From the NCBI GenBank assembly GCA_963816535.1, contig CAWFKW010000003.1:1426001-1490000 (forward strand): DNA of 64,000 bases, written 5' to 3'. This stretch comes from CAWFKW01 sp963816535. GTDB taxonomy: Bacteria > Bacteroidota > Ignavibacteria > Tepidaquicellales > OLB5. The notes under the pieces are model-generated. The model saw only the letters and a program-made list of their open reading frames with translations. It was not told the DNA's origin and made no database searches. Shown here in pieces: positions 44,339 to 53,204 of the stretch; within the stretch, counting starts at the first letter, position 1; every line of letters begins with the position of its first letter. Both the position numbers and the translations under genes were made by a program.

Positions 44339-45313
44339 ATGAAAATATTAGCTTATTCCATCAATTTCTTAGCGCTTCTATCAATACTGCCATTTATTTC
44401 ATGCGGAAACAAACAGGCGGATGTTGATAAGCAGAACAAAACCGTCCAAACGGACTCAACCAAAACAGACTTAACAAAAACTGACGTGACTTCCAAGACA
44501 GATAGCCAGAACGTCACTCAATCCGGCTACAAACTTGAGCCAAACCAGGTTATCATTAAGCCATCGGATGAGCAGTTTAAAACTATCTTCGGCGATAAAT
44601 ATAAATACAGGGAACTTGCCGCGGATGAAATTCCGGCCGCTGAGAAACTGCTGAAAGAATGTTTTAACAAAGATAAAAGCGGAACGGTGGATCATTTTCT
44701 GGACAGGAGTCTTGATGAATACAACAGGCAGTTTGTTGGCGCAGCCGACGCGGCAGGCGATAAAATTATCTGGGTAAACTGCGCAGCTAAGAGTGATAAA
44801 GATAACGGGGCTTGGAAAAATAGATTGATACTCTCTACAGGCGGAGGCAATAATTTCTTTAATGTGAAAATTAACTCTTCAAAAGGTAATTACTACGACC
44901 TTAAAATAAACGGGCCGGCATCGCTTAGCGCCAGCCGAACTATAATTGAAGCCGGAAATGACATGCAGTCCGAATTTGGCGCAAATTACACAAGCTGGAC
45001 CCCCGATGAATCAGATATACAGGCGGCGGAAAAGATACTCGCCAAAGCGTTTGAAGACCAGAAGAAACCTACGGTTAACCGCCTGCTTGACCGCAAACCT
45101 GATGATTACTGCCAGCAGTTCGTGGGCGCAACCGACGCCAACGGCGACCGCATTATCTGGGTGAACTGTTTCTGCAAAGACCAGGAAAGCCAGTTTAAGA
45201 ACTGGAAAAATAATATCGTCACAGTTAAAGACGGCGGGAATTGTTTCTTCAACATCACAATAAATATTTCAGAGAACAGTTACACCAGCCTTGATGTAAA
45301 CGGAAACGGATAA
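44339..45313 (+). CDS. Lipoprotein with two copies of an unrecognised domain
   Basis: The 324-aa protein is a lipoprotein: signal peptide with lipobox PFISC and acylated Cys22, then a Lys/Thr/Asp-rich linker to about residue 60. Two tandem copies of a domain of about 120 aa follow (about 62-185 and 197-322). Each copy has LxxC/AF, a VxxxLxRxxDxYxxQFVGaxDaxGDkIIWVNC core, a WKN strand and NFFNVKIN or CFFNITIN near its end. The second copy, with two extra Cys (VNCFCKD and NCFFN), is almost the same as the next gene. I know no named family. It forms an operon-like pair with the gene 18 bases downstream. Confidence 0.75.
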   Translation: MKILAYSINFLALLSILPFISCGNKQADVDKQNKTVQTDSTKTDLTKTDVTSKTDSQNVTQSGYKLEPNQVIIKPSDEQFKTIFGDKYKYRELAADEIPAAEKLLKECFNKDKSGTVDHFLDRSLDEYNRQFVGAADAAGDKIIWVNCAAKSDKDNGAWKNRLILSTGGGNNFFNVKINSSKGNYYDLKINGPASLSASRTIIEAGNDMQSEFGANYTSWTPDESDIQAAEKILAKAFEDQKKPTVNRLLDRKPDDYCQQFVGATDANGDRIIWVNCFCKDQESQFKNWKNNIVTVKDGGNCFFNITINISENSYTSLDVNGNG

Positions 45314-45331
45314 ACTAATACAGGTACAATA

Positions 45332-45790
45332 ATGACAAGAATACTTTTATTATGTTTTTTGACGCTCGCTTCATGCGGGAAATTCCAGGGCTCAGTTTCG
45401 CTAAAGCCGGATGAAACAATTATTGATGCGGGCAAAGATATGAGCTGGGTTTTCGGCAAAAGTTACACAAGCCGGACACCGGAGTCAAAAGACATTGAAA
45501 CAGCCGAAACGATTTTAAATGTGGCGTTTGAAGACCAGAAAAAACCCACCGTTAACCGCCTCTTAGGCCGTAAGCCCGACGATTATTTCAAACAATTTGT
45601 GGGCATAACCGATTCAAACGGCGATAAAATAATATGGGTAAACTGCTTCTGCAAGGCCGAAGAAAACAGCTTTAATGACTGGAAAAATAAAATTGTATTT
45701 GTGAATGACGGCGGTAATTGTTTTTTCAACGTAAAAATAAATATAACAAAGAATACATACTTTGATCTTATGGTCAATGGTCAGGCCTGA
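45332..45790 (+). CDS. Single-domain lipoprotein related to the preceding gene
   Basis: The 152-aa lipoprotein has lipobox LTLASC (Cys15) and a single copy of the domain seen twice upstream: KPTVNRLLGRKPDDY, KQFVGITDSNGDKIIWVN, CFCK, WKNKIVFVNDGGNCFFNVKI. It matches the second domain of the upstream protein far better than the first, so it arose by duplication of that part. The conserved IIWVNCFCK and GGNCFFN cysteines may form disulphides in the periplasm. The function is unknown; location at the envelope is inferred from the lipobox. Confidence 0.75.
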   Translation: MTRILLLCFLTLASCGKFQGSVSLKPDETIIDAGKDMSWVFGKSYTSRTPESKDIETAETILNVAFEDQKKPTVNRLLGRKPDDYFKQFVGITDSNGDKIIWVNCFCKAEENSFNDWKNKIVFVNDGGNCFFNVKINITKNTYFDLMVNGQA

Positions 45791-45873
45791 TAAAAGGGTG
45801 AACTGGTGAATTGGCGGATTGGAGCATAAAATTCAAAACTTTCGTGCACCTGAAATAGATTATTTTGCTTCTC

Positions 45874-46320
45874 TTAACGCCGGCGCTTAATGAATTGACT
45901 AATTGACAATTTGGACGGGCTGGCCGCGGATTTTGATTTGGATGTGTAGGATTGACCTTCAAATTCAAGAAATTCGATCCTGTTCCCAAACGGGTCATAA
46001 AATGAGAATCTCTGCCTTCCCGGAATTTGGATCTCTTCCTTTATCTTAACGCCATTTTCAATAAGGTATTTTTTGACCTGTTCCAGTTTACTGATTGCAA
46101 AAGCGGGATGAGATTTGGTTTTAATAAGGTTTTCTTCGACGCCCAAATGAAGCTCGGCGTTGCCCGCTTTAAACCAAACGCCCCCGCTGGGTTTTAATGA
46201 ATCAGGCTTTTCAATTTCCTCCAGTCCAAGCAAACCTGTATAGAACTTTCTCGCTTCATCCTCCGTCCCTTTTGGAATGCATATCTGCACATGGTCTATT
46301 CTCTTAATATCAATTTTCAT
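45874..46320 (-). CDS. VOC-family (glyoxalase/dioxygenase fold) protein
   Basis: The 148-aa protein is one vicinal-oxygen-chelate module pair: IDHVQICIPKGTEDEARKFY at the start gives the first metal His, then LHLGVEEN and FYDPFGNRIEFLEF supply later ligands (His and Glu). Length 120-150 and motif order fit small VOC proteins acting on glyoxal-type or aromatic substrates, or in antibiotic resistance; the substrate cannot be deduced. The last 25 residues are a Ser/Lys-rich tail ending KRRR, outside the fold. Confidence 0.85.
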   Translation of the reverse strand: MKIDIKRIDHVQICIPKGTEDEARKFYTGLLGLEEIEKPDSLKPSGGVWFKAGNAELHLGVEENLIKTKSHPAFAISKLEQVKKYLIENGVKIKEEIQIPGRQRFSFYDPFGNRIEFLEFEGQSYTSKSKSAASPSKLSISQFIKRRR

Positions 46321-46416
46321 ATTAAATATTCTGCTGTTCTTTAATTGTGTTGGGCATTTATTATTTACTAACTGAAGTTACGTCAAACAATCCCCCGAAG
46401 CCAGGGATCCGTTTCA

Positions 46417-46437
46417 TATGCCGCTCCTAACGGAGCT
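46417..46437. repeat. Single CGCTCCTAACGGAGC palindrome
   Basis: TATGCCGCTCCTAACGGAGC is the first half of the bipartite element seen at 37044 and 60641. It is followed by T-rich low-complexity sequence to 46600 and sits between the VOC and RidA genes. Confidence 0.7.
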
Positions 46438-46578
46438 TGAAAAAAATAAAATGTCTGCAGTTTTATCTTTTCTGTTCTTTGGTTTTTGATTTGTTAAGTT
46501 TTTTCTGTTTCTTTAGTTTTTGATGTGTTTTGATTTTTCTGTTCTTAGTTTTTGATTTGCTCTTTTTACGTTTTCTTT

Positions 46579-46974
46579 TCACTTTTCACTTTCTATTTCC
46601 GCTTCTGTTTCAATTTCAACCATCATATCCGGATCTATAAAACCCTTTACTTCTATCATTGTGCAGCATGGTTTTATTTTCCCGAAGAATTCGGCGTGCG
46701 CCCTGCCAATTTCCTCCCATTTTGAAATATCCGTAACATAGATCCTGTTACGCACAACATCTTCAAGCTTGGCGCCGGCTTCGTTCAGGTATTTCTCAAT
46801 CTTCTTCAGTATACATTTAGTTTGCAAGTAGGCGTCATTTTTGCCGATAATAGCGTTTTTTTCGTCAATTGCGGTTGTGCCGCCAATAATAACGCGGCTG
46901 CCCGTTCTGATTGCGCGCGAATATCCGACTATATCTTCCCACCTGGCGCCGCTTGAAATTTTTACTTTATTCAT
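46579..46974 (-). CDS. RidA/YjgF-family protein
   Basis: The 131-aa protein is a RidA-superfamily member: YSRAIRTGSRVIIGGTTAID, LQTKCILKKIEKYLNEAGAKLEDVVRNRIYVTDISKW, and the C-terminal CTMIEVKGFIDPDMMVEIE. RidA hydrolyses reactive enamines/imines; this copy belongs to a subgroup lacking the standard active-site Arg in the RxxV motif as far as can be seen, so imine deaminase activity is uncertain. Its ATG overlaps the stop of the S41 protease gene by four bases (ATGA), implying co-translation. Confidence 0.88.
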   Translation of the reverse strand: MNKVKISSGARWEDIVGYSRAIRTGSRVIIGGTTAIDEKNAIIGKNDAYLQTKCILKKIEKYLNEAGAKLEDVVRNRIYVTDISKWEEIGRAHAEFFGKIKPCCTMIEVKGFIDPDMMVEIETEAEIESEK

Positions 46975-48647
46975 TTGCCGATAAATTTTATTATCTCGTT
47001 CATTGCCGGGTCGGTTCCGTTTTTATAATCATCATAAAAATATTTAACGCCCAATTGCGGCGCAACCCAATTCCTGTAATCGTCTGAAAGCGAGTTTTGC
47101 CAGTACCTGCTTGAACAGCTGACTCTCAAGCCGCTATAGGGCAGAGTTATAAGATTTGTTTCGCCCACAAAATCCGGCCTGGAGCCTGTGGGCTCGCCTG
47201 CAAAAATAACATTTGTTTCTCTTTCAAGATAGCCTGTCAGGTTCTGCGCCGCCGAAAAAGTGTTTCTTCCTATAATTGTGAAAAAATTCCCCTGTTTATT
47301 TATCTTATCGCATTTAACTATCGCCTGGACAAGTTCCTTATTTAAGAAACTGTTTCCCCCGCCGTTAAAGCGTATATCAAGCGTAAAATAGTCAACGTCA
47401 TTACTGTTTATGTAGTCAAATACGTGTTTGACAAATACATTAAGAGGCTCGTCTTTCTTCTCCTGTGTTGCGTTATACTGCATGTAAACCATTTTGTATT
47501 CAGGTATGTAATCAAACCAATATAAATTATCAAGATCTTTCAGATAAAGAGGAGTATTAGATGTATCTCTTCCCGCTGCCCAGCCCTTTTGTTCTATCTT
47601 AGTATGCAGCATATTGTTCCGGAATGGCCCTCCTTTTACAGTTGTTCTTATACCGTCATCAGTGGTAATTTCCGCCTCATCCGGTTTAGAAATCATGCCT
47701 AATCCGTAAAGGACGTTCGTAAAACACAGTATTCTTGAGCCTTTCCATTTTAAACAAAACTCATTGTCTGTTGATGTAACCTCTCTTAATTTGCTTAAAA
47801 ATTCATCCGCGTTTGTATTTCCGATCTTTGTTATTTTTTTCCCCGCGAGCTGTTTATATTCAGGCGCCGCCGATGTTATATATAACCCATCCTCAAAAAA
47901 GAAAAGATTAATAGGCAATACATACATGGTCATCTTCCCTTCCGAAGGGGGGAAAACGGTTGTGTGCGCATCGCCTATCTCCGCCGTTATTTTGTAAAGC
48001 GCGGTAATTATCTGCGAATCATCCAGCCTGTCAACTGCGTCAAGAAGATTGTTTATCATACTGTTCCATTTATCTTCCGGCATCACCCTGAAAAGGCTGT
48101 AATGAATTTTTTCCATCATCTTCCTGAAAAAATTTATGTCAAACTTCCAGCCGTCAAGCCTGTTAGGGAACATATCAGCCGAAGGCATGACCTCTCTTTT
48201 GAAATCCTCTGTGTTTCTTACCGGGTCGAAATCCTTATCGTTCTTAACGCTCTGCCCGAGGTCGCTGTACTTATATTCAGCGGCTGAATCAAGCCAATGT
48301 ATCGCTTCATCCGTGTTTTGCTGAAGCGAATAACAACAGGCGATATTGTACATCGCCCCCGACTTGTCAAACCCGATATCCGCCTGCTTCTTAAAACATT
48401 CAATCGCTTTTTCGTAATCTTTCTTCATATAACTTGCATATCCATAGTTTGCCCAGTAATATCCATTGTAAACATTATTCTCTGCAAGGTATTTGAATGC
48501 AGCAAGAGCTTCATCCCACTTCTGGTCGTTTATAAGCTTATTTGCATCTCTGAAATCATATTCACCGGTTGTCTGTGAATATACCGGTACGGCCGCTGTA
48601 AACAAAACTAAAGCGGCGATCAATAGCCTGCGCCTGATGTGAAACAT
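46971..48647 (-). CDS. Secreted S41-family peptidase with N-terminal TPR repeats
   Basis: I start at ATG 48647 (558 aa), because GGAGGTA lies at 48651-48657; ATG 48683 adds 12 residues. A signal peptide (LLIAALVLFTAAVPVYSQ) is followed by three TPR-like repeats (about 25-130: WDEALAAFKYLAENN, YEKAIECFKKQADIG, TDEAIHWLDSAAE). The C-terminal half is an S41 (C-terminal processing protease) domain with FTLDIRFNGGGNS, the probable catalytic Ser in GRNTFSAAQNL, and AGEPTGSRPDFVGE. It lacks an evident PDZ domain. It would act in the periplasm, and is translationally coupled with the RidA gene. Confidence 0.85.
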   Translation of the reverse strand: MFHIRRRLLIAALVLFTAAVPVYSQTTGEYDFRDANKLINDQKWDEALAAFKYLAENNVYNGYYWANYGYASYMKKDYEKAIECFKKQADIGFDKSGAMYNIACCYSLQQNTDEAIHWLDSAAEYKYSDLGQSVKNDKDFDPVRNTEDFKREVMPSADMFPNRLDGWKFDINFFRKMMEKIHYSLFRVMPEDKWNSMINNLLDAVDRLDDSQIITALYKITAEIGDAHTTVFPPSEGKMTMYVLPINLFFFEDGLYITSAAPEYKQLAGKKITKIGNTNADEFLSKLREVTSTDNEFCLKWKGSRILCFTNVLYGLGMISKPDEAEITTDDGIRTTVKGGPFRNNMLHTKIEQKGWAAGRDTSNTPLYLKDLDNLYWFDYIPEYKMVYMQYNATQEKKDEPLNVFVKHVFDYINSNDVDYFTLDIRFNGGGNSFLNKELVQAIVKCDKINKQGNFFTIIGRNTFSAAQNLTGYLERETNVIFAGEPTGSRPDFVGETNLITLPYSGLRVSCSSRYWQNSLSDDYRNWVAPQLGVKYFYDDYKNGTDPAMNEIIKFIGK

Positions 48648-48732
48648 TTTTACCTCCAATGTTAGATGGTTTTTACGAAACAACGCGAGAGGGCTCTTAT
48701 TGCATATTTGATGCCGGAATATCCCTAAAGGT

Positions 48733-49242
48733 TTAAGTATCTGTTTTACTGATAGAAAACATCAATAATTTCACGCCCCAGAACTCCGCTTCTTTATCGA
48801 ACTTCATTCCCATCTTTTCAATTACTCTTATAGAAGCTGCATTTTGAGGATAAACCAACGCGATAATTTTCTCAAGTTTCAAAACTTCGAAGCCATAATC
48901 CAGCACAGCTATCGAAATTTCGCTCGCTATGCCTTTTCCCCAGCTATCTTTTGCAAGTAAGTAAGCAATTTCTATTCCCTGGTCATCCGGCAGCTTCGCG
49001 AACCCGCATGTTCCGATTAGCTTATCTCTTAATCTATCAATAACCGCCCAGGCGCTGAAACCATTTTTTTCCTGAAACTGCCTGCATAATTCAATGGATC
49101 TTTTTGTTTGTTCGCGGGATGAGATGATACCTTTTCCAATATATTTCATAACTTCGGCATCGGCATAAATTGCGGACAGGGCGTCAAGGTCCGTTTCTTC
49201 AAGCTCTCTGAGGGCTAATCTTTTTGTTTCGAGTATTTTCAT
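48733..49242 (-). CDS. GNAT N-acetyltransferase (RimJ/RimL-like)
   Basis: The 169-aa protein opens ETKRLALRELEETDLDAL, typical of the RimJ/RimL branch, and has the acetyl-CoA loop region KDSWGKGIASEISIAVLDYGF followed by the IALVYPQNAASIRVIEKMG end. It acetylates an amine, perhaps a ribosomal protein N-terminus or a small molecule. It stands alone on the minus strand upstream of the S41 gene, with the M61 gene diverging. Confidence 0.88.
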   Translation of the reverse strand: MKILETKRLALRELEETDLDALSAIYADAEVMKYIGKGIISSREQTKRSIELCRQFQEKNGFSAWAVIDRLRDKLIGTCGFAKLPDDQGIEIAYLLAKDSWGKGIASEISIAVLDYGFEVLKLEKIIALVYPQNAASIRVIEKMGMKFDKEAEFWGVKLLMFSISKTDT

Positions 49243-49366
49243 CAGTCAAATATAGCTTGCGCCGGTATTTGAAAAAAATACCTTTAAAATGAACCTTTTA
49301 TTGAATATTATGCAAACGCCTTCTGGTCTTAATAATACATAACTAATTTCTAATCAAAACTTTACT

Positions 49367-51220
49367 ATGAGAAAGATCATTTTTGCCGCCGCCCTCCTGT
49401 TTTTAGTTCAGACCTCATGGCCGCAGGCGCCGCAGACTGATTCATACCAGTTTTCAGTCGACCTGAGAAAAGTCAAAGATGACATGCTGAACGTTGAGCT
49501 TATAACTCCGAAAATAAACGCAGATAAAGTACTGTACAGGTTTCCTGCGATGGTTCCCGGCACCTATGCGGTTTATAATTTCGGGCGTTTTATTCATGAC
49601 CTGAAGGCTTATGATAAAGACGGTAATGAACTTGCTGAATCGAAGACCGACACAAATTCGTGGGAAATAGAAAATGCCCAAAACCTTTATAAGATATCAT
49701 ATGAAGTAGAAGGTACATACGATTCCAAAAAAGATAACCCCGTCTTTGAACCTGTTGGAACAAATATTGAAGAAGACTCAAATTATGTAATAAATAACCA
49801 GGGGTTCTTCGGGTACTTTGACGGATACATCGATAATAACTACGTACTGAAGTTTGAAAAACCGCAGGGGTTCTACGGCGCGACCAGCCTAGATGCTGTG
49901 GAAAGAACGGGAGACGAAGAGACCTTCTCGGCTGCCGGGTATCATTTCCTTGTGGATAACCCTATAATGTTTACGATTCCCGATACAGCTTCTGTTTCAT
50001 TTGAGGAAGCCAATGTTATGTTTTCGGTATATTCTCCGCATAAAGTGATGCAAGCGCCGGAAATTGCCGACGACCTGAAACCGGTTCTCAATGCGATAAG
50101 AAAATATCTTGGCGATAAGCTGCCGACAGACAGGTATACTTTCATATTCTATTTTGCCGATAAACCGGGCGTATCTGGCGCAAACGGCGCCCTTGAGCAC
50201 AACCAGTGTTCGATGTATTACATGCCCGAGGTTCCGGAGTCTTATAAAAGTTATATGCTCAAACAGCTTGTGCCCACCTGCGCGCATGAGTTCATGCATA
50301 TCGTAACTCCGCTGAACCTGCATTCCGAAGAAATCGGAAATTTTGACTTTAATAACCCCGTTATGTCTGAACACCTCTGGCTTTACGAGGGCAGCACTGA
50401 ATATGCCGCCTATTACATCCAGTTAAGGGAAGGCTTGATCGCGCTGAAAGAATATGTTCAAAGCGTCAACGATAAGCTCAGGGGCGCCGAGCGCTTTAAC
50501 GATACGCTTTCTTTCACTGAACTAAGCAAGGGGGCGCTTGACGTTTACAAAAAACAATACCAGAATGTTTATGAAAAAGGCGCGCTCATAAATCTGTGCC
50601 TTGATATACTTATCCGCAGCGAATCGGGGGGAGCCCAGGGGCTAAGGGACGTAATTGCAAAGCTGCAGGAAAAATACGGAAAGAATAAATCGTTCAAAGA
50701 CGAGGACCTGTTCAACGATTTTACAGCGCTTACAAGCCCAAGAATATATGATTTTTTTATGCGGTATGTGGCCGGGAGCGAGCGACTGCCTTTTAAGGAA
50801 ATTCTTGGACTTGTTGGGTTGAATTATGAATCTACCCCGTACCAGACCGTGGACATGGGCGGAGTAAGTATGGGATATGACCAGGAAACCCACAGGCTGA
50901 AAGTAATAAGTTTTGATGAAGACAATAAATTCGCGAAATCGCTCGGCGTTAAACCTGAAGACGAACTGGTATCGATCAACGGCGAGCCTATTAATTTTTC
51001 GAAAATCCGCGAAATGTTCGGCTCAGTAAAAAATCCGGCAAAAGTCGGCGATACGTTCACAATTGAGGTTGCAAGAAAAGATGCAGGCGGAAAATATAAA
51101 ACAATTAAACTGAGCGCCAAAGTTACAAAGACAAAAACATCATACGATAACAAGGTTTCTATTAACAATAATCCCGATGAGCTGCAGCTTAAGATCAGAA
51201 ATGCATGGATGGGCGTTTAG
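49367..51220 (+). CDS. M61-family metallopeptidase with PDZ domain
   Basis: The 617-aa secreted protein has a signal peptide (IIFAAALLFLVQTSWPQ), an M61 N-terminal beta domain (RFPAMVPGTYAVYNFGRFI) and the zinc site His307-Glu308-His311 in CAHEFMHIVTPLNLHS with the third ligand Glu341 in LWLYEGSTEY. A PDZ domain (about 510-600, with SLGVKPEDELVSINGEPI) closes it. M61 enzymes are glycyl or acidic aminopeptidases of the periplasm. A gap of 75 bases separates it from the M1 peptidase gene. Confidence 0.92.
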   Translation: MRKIIFAAALLFLVQTSWPQAPQTDSYQFSVDLRKVKDDMLNVELITPKINADKVLYRFPAMVPGTYAVYNFGRFIHDLKAYDKDGNELAESKTDTNSWEIENAQNLYKISYEVEGTYDSKKDNPVFEPVGTNIEEDSNYVINNQGFFGYFDGYIDNNYVLKFEKPQGFYGATSLDAVERTGDEETFSAAGYHFLVDNPIMFTIPDTASVSFEEANVMFSVYSPHKVMQAPEIADDLKPVLNAIRKYLGDKLPTDRYTFIFYFADKPGVSGANGALEHNQCSMYYMPEVPESYKSYMLKQLVPTCAHEFMHIVTPLNLHSEEIGNFDFNNPVMSEHLWLYEGSTEYAAYYIQLREGLIALKEYVQSVNDKLRGAERFNDTLSFTELSKGALDVYKKQYQNVYEKGALINLCLDILIRSESGGAQGLRDVIAKLQEKYGKNKSFKDEDLFNDFTALTSPRIYDFFMRYVAGSERLPFKEILGLVGLNYESTPYQTVDMGGVSMGYDQETHRLKVISFDEDNKFAKSLGVKPEDELVSINGEPINFSKIREMFGSVKNPAKVGDTFTIEVARKDAGGKYKTIKLSAKVTKTKTSYDNKVSINNNPDELQLKIRNAWMGV

Positions 51221-51295
51221 CCAAACGCAATTAGGGCCGCGGCAGCGGCAAACTTGACATCTGTTTTGGACTGAAATATCCTGTAAATTATACGA

Positions 51296-53182
51296 ATGCT
51301 CTCACATAGAAATATTTTCTGCGCCGCGTTATTAATAATATGCGCCGCCGGCGTATATGCGCAGTCGCCGCTATATATGCCTTTGAATTTTCAGGACGCT
51401 TATGAAAGCCAAACCCGTTCTTATGACGGGCTTCCCGGCCCAAACTACTGGCAGAATAAATCCGATTACAGCATTAACGCAAAATTAGACCCGCAGACAA
51501 GAAAGCTTTCGGGAACCGAGAACATAATCTATTACAACAATAGCCCCGATACTCTTGACCAGCTCGTTATCCGCCTTTACCAGAATTTTAACAAACTTGG
51601 AAACACGCATGATTTTCCGCTGGATGAATCGGAGCCCTCGGCGGGTATGCCTGTAACATTGCTGCTGATAGACGGCGATACCGTAGATCTGAAAGACAAA
51701 ACTGAGGCAGAGCTAACAGGCACAAACCTCATTATCAAAGATATGGATATTGTTCCGGGCGGAGACGTAAGTATTTCTGCCTCGTGGAATTTTGTAATAC
51801 CTAAAAAGAATGCGGTTAGGATGGGCGCATATGACTCCACTACTTTCTTTATAGGTTATTGGTACCCGCAGGTAGCGGTTTACGACGACATTGACGGATG
51901 GGACCTGACGCAATACACGGGCATTGTTGAATTTTATAACGACTTCAACAATTATGACGTTAATATTACAGTTCCTTCCAACATATGCATATGGGCGACC
52001 GGTAATCTTGTAAATCCCGGACAGGTATATTCTGAATCAGTTTTGGAAAGATACAACGAAGCTAAGGAATCTGAAGATAAGGTTGAAATAATCTCCAAAG
52101 ATGATTACGCAGATAACGCGCCTATTCTGAGAAACAGCTCTGATTCAAACGTGTGGCATTTCACGGCGAATAATATTTCCGACTTTGCCTTTGGAACAGG
52201 CGCTCATTACGTGTGGGACGGGCAAACTGTGAACACCGGCGCGGGAAAGACTTTTGTTTCAGCAGTGTACCCGCCTGATTCCGCCGGATTTGACCAGGTT
52301 TGCGGTTATGCCGCCCAATCTGTTGAAATACTATCCAAACAGCTGCCCGGCGTTCCGTTCCCGTTCGGGAAAATGACCATTTTTTCAAGCTCCGAAGGCG
52401 GCATGGAATACCCGGCTATGGTGAACGAAGATTTCAGCGGACCCGCAGTTTTTACGGTCAATACGACCGCGCATGAAATTATACATTCGTACTTTCCTTT
52501 CTATATGGGAATTAATGAACGAAAGTATGCATGGATGGACGAAGGCTGGGCGCAAATGCTGAGCGAATATGTTCAGTATGCCATCGATTCCTCTTTCGAT
52601 TCAAGGGCAAAAGACATTGCCGATTATCTTTCGCTTGCGGGGCAGGATAAAGAAACGCCGCTTATGATCTTATCATACAATGAACGGGAAACAGCGTACA
52701 CTACGGCCGCTTACGTTCGATCTGCCGCCGCCTATAATACGCTTAAAGAGCTTCTTGGCGATGAGCTTTTTAAGAAAGCGCTGCAGGAATATATCAGGCG
52801 CTGGAACGGGAAACACCCTACGCCGTATGACTTCTTCTTCACTTTTAACGACGCCGCCAAAGAAGACCTATCGTGGTTCTGGCAGCCGTGGTTTTTCGAC
52901 CAGGGCTATCCCGACCTGGGGATTGATTCGGTTAACATTAATGATGACAAAGCGCTTGTAGGGATCTCGCTTGAAGGGAAGATACCCGTTTCGGTTTCTC
53001 TTACTTTTAAATTTTCCGACGGCTCGGAGAGAACGGTTTTTAAAAACTGTTCCGTCTGGAAAGATGCCGAAGAAGCATGGTTTGAATTGCCGCTTGAAGG
53101 CAGGAAATTGAAGTCAATCGAGCTTGGCAACCCCCACATTCCCGACGTGAACAAAGAAAATAATTTGTGGGAAGCCCCGTGA
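51296..53182 (+). CDS. Secreted M1-family metallopeptidase
   Basis: The 628-aa protein has a signal peptide (NIFCAALLIICAAGVYAQ) and the gluzincin site His393-Glu394-His397 in TAHEIIHSYFP with third ligand Glu416 (WMDEGWAQM), exactly the M1 spacing HEXXH-18-E. GGMEYPAMV at about 365 replaces the GAMEN exopeptidase motif. The C-terminal part ends in a beta-sandwich. It trims peptides in the periplasm, presumably together with the M61 enzyme. The glycosyltransferase gene begins 22 bases after it. Confidence 0.92.
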   Translation: MLSHRNIFCAALLIICAAGVYAQSPLYMPLNFQDAYESQTRSYDGLPGPNYWQNKSDYSINAKLDPQTRKLSGTENIIYYNNSPDTLDQLVIRLYQNFNKLGNTHDFPLDESEPSAGMPVTLLLIDGDTVDLKDKTEAELTGTNLIIKDMDIVPGGDVSISASWNFVIPKKNAVRMGAYDSTTFFIGYWYPQVAVYDDIDGWDLTQYTGIVEFYNDFNNYDVNITVPSNICIWATGNLVNPGQVYSESVLERYNEAKESEDKVEIISKDDYADNAPILRNSSDSNVWHFTANNISDFAFGTGAHYVWDGQTVNTGAGKTFVSAVYPPDSAGFDQVCGYAAQSVEILSKQLPGVPFPFGKMTIFSSSEGGMEYPAMVNEDFSGPAVFTVNTTAHEIIHSYFPFYMGINERKYAWMDEGWAQMLSEYVQYAIDSSFDSRAKDIADYLSLAGQDKETPLMILSYNERETAYTTAAYVRSAAAYNTLKELLGDELFKKALQEYIRRWNGKHPTPYDFFFTFNDAAKEDLSWFWQPWFFDQGYPDLGIDSVNINDDKALVGISLEGKIPVSVSLTFKFSDGSERTVFKNCSVWKDAEEAWFELPLEGRKLKSIELGNPHIPDVNKENNLWEAP

Positions 53183-53204
53183 TCATGTCAAAAGACGCCT
53201 GAAC

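Noticed and set aside
46440..46600. T-rich tract with repeated TTTTTGATTTG-like words
   Set aside because: Low-complexity sequence after a CGCTCC repeat; no ORF or stable structure could be supported.
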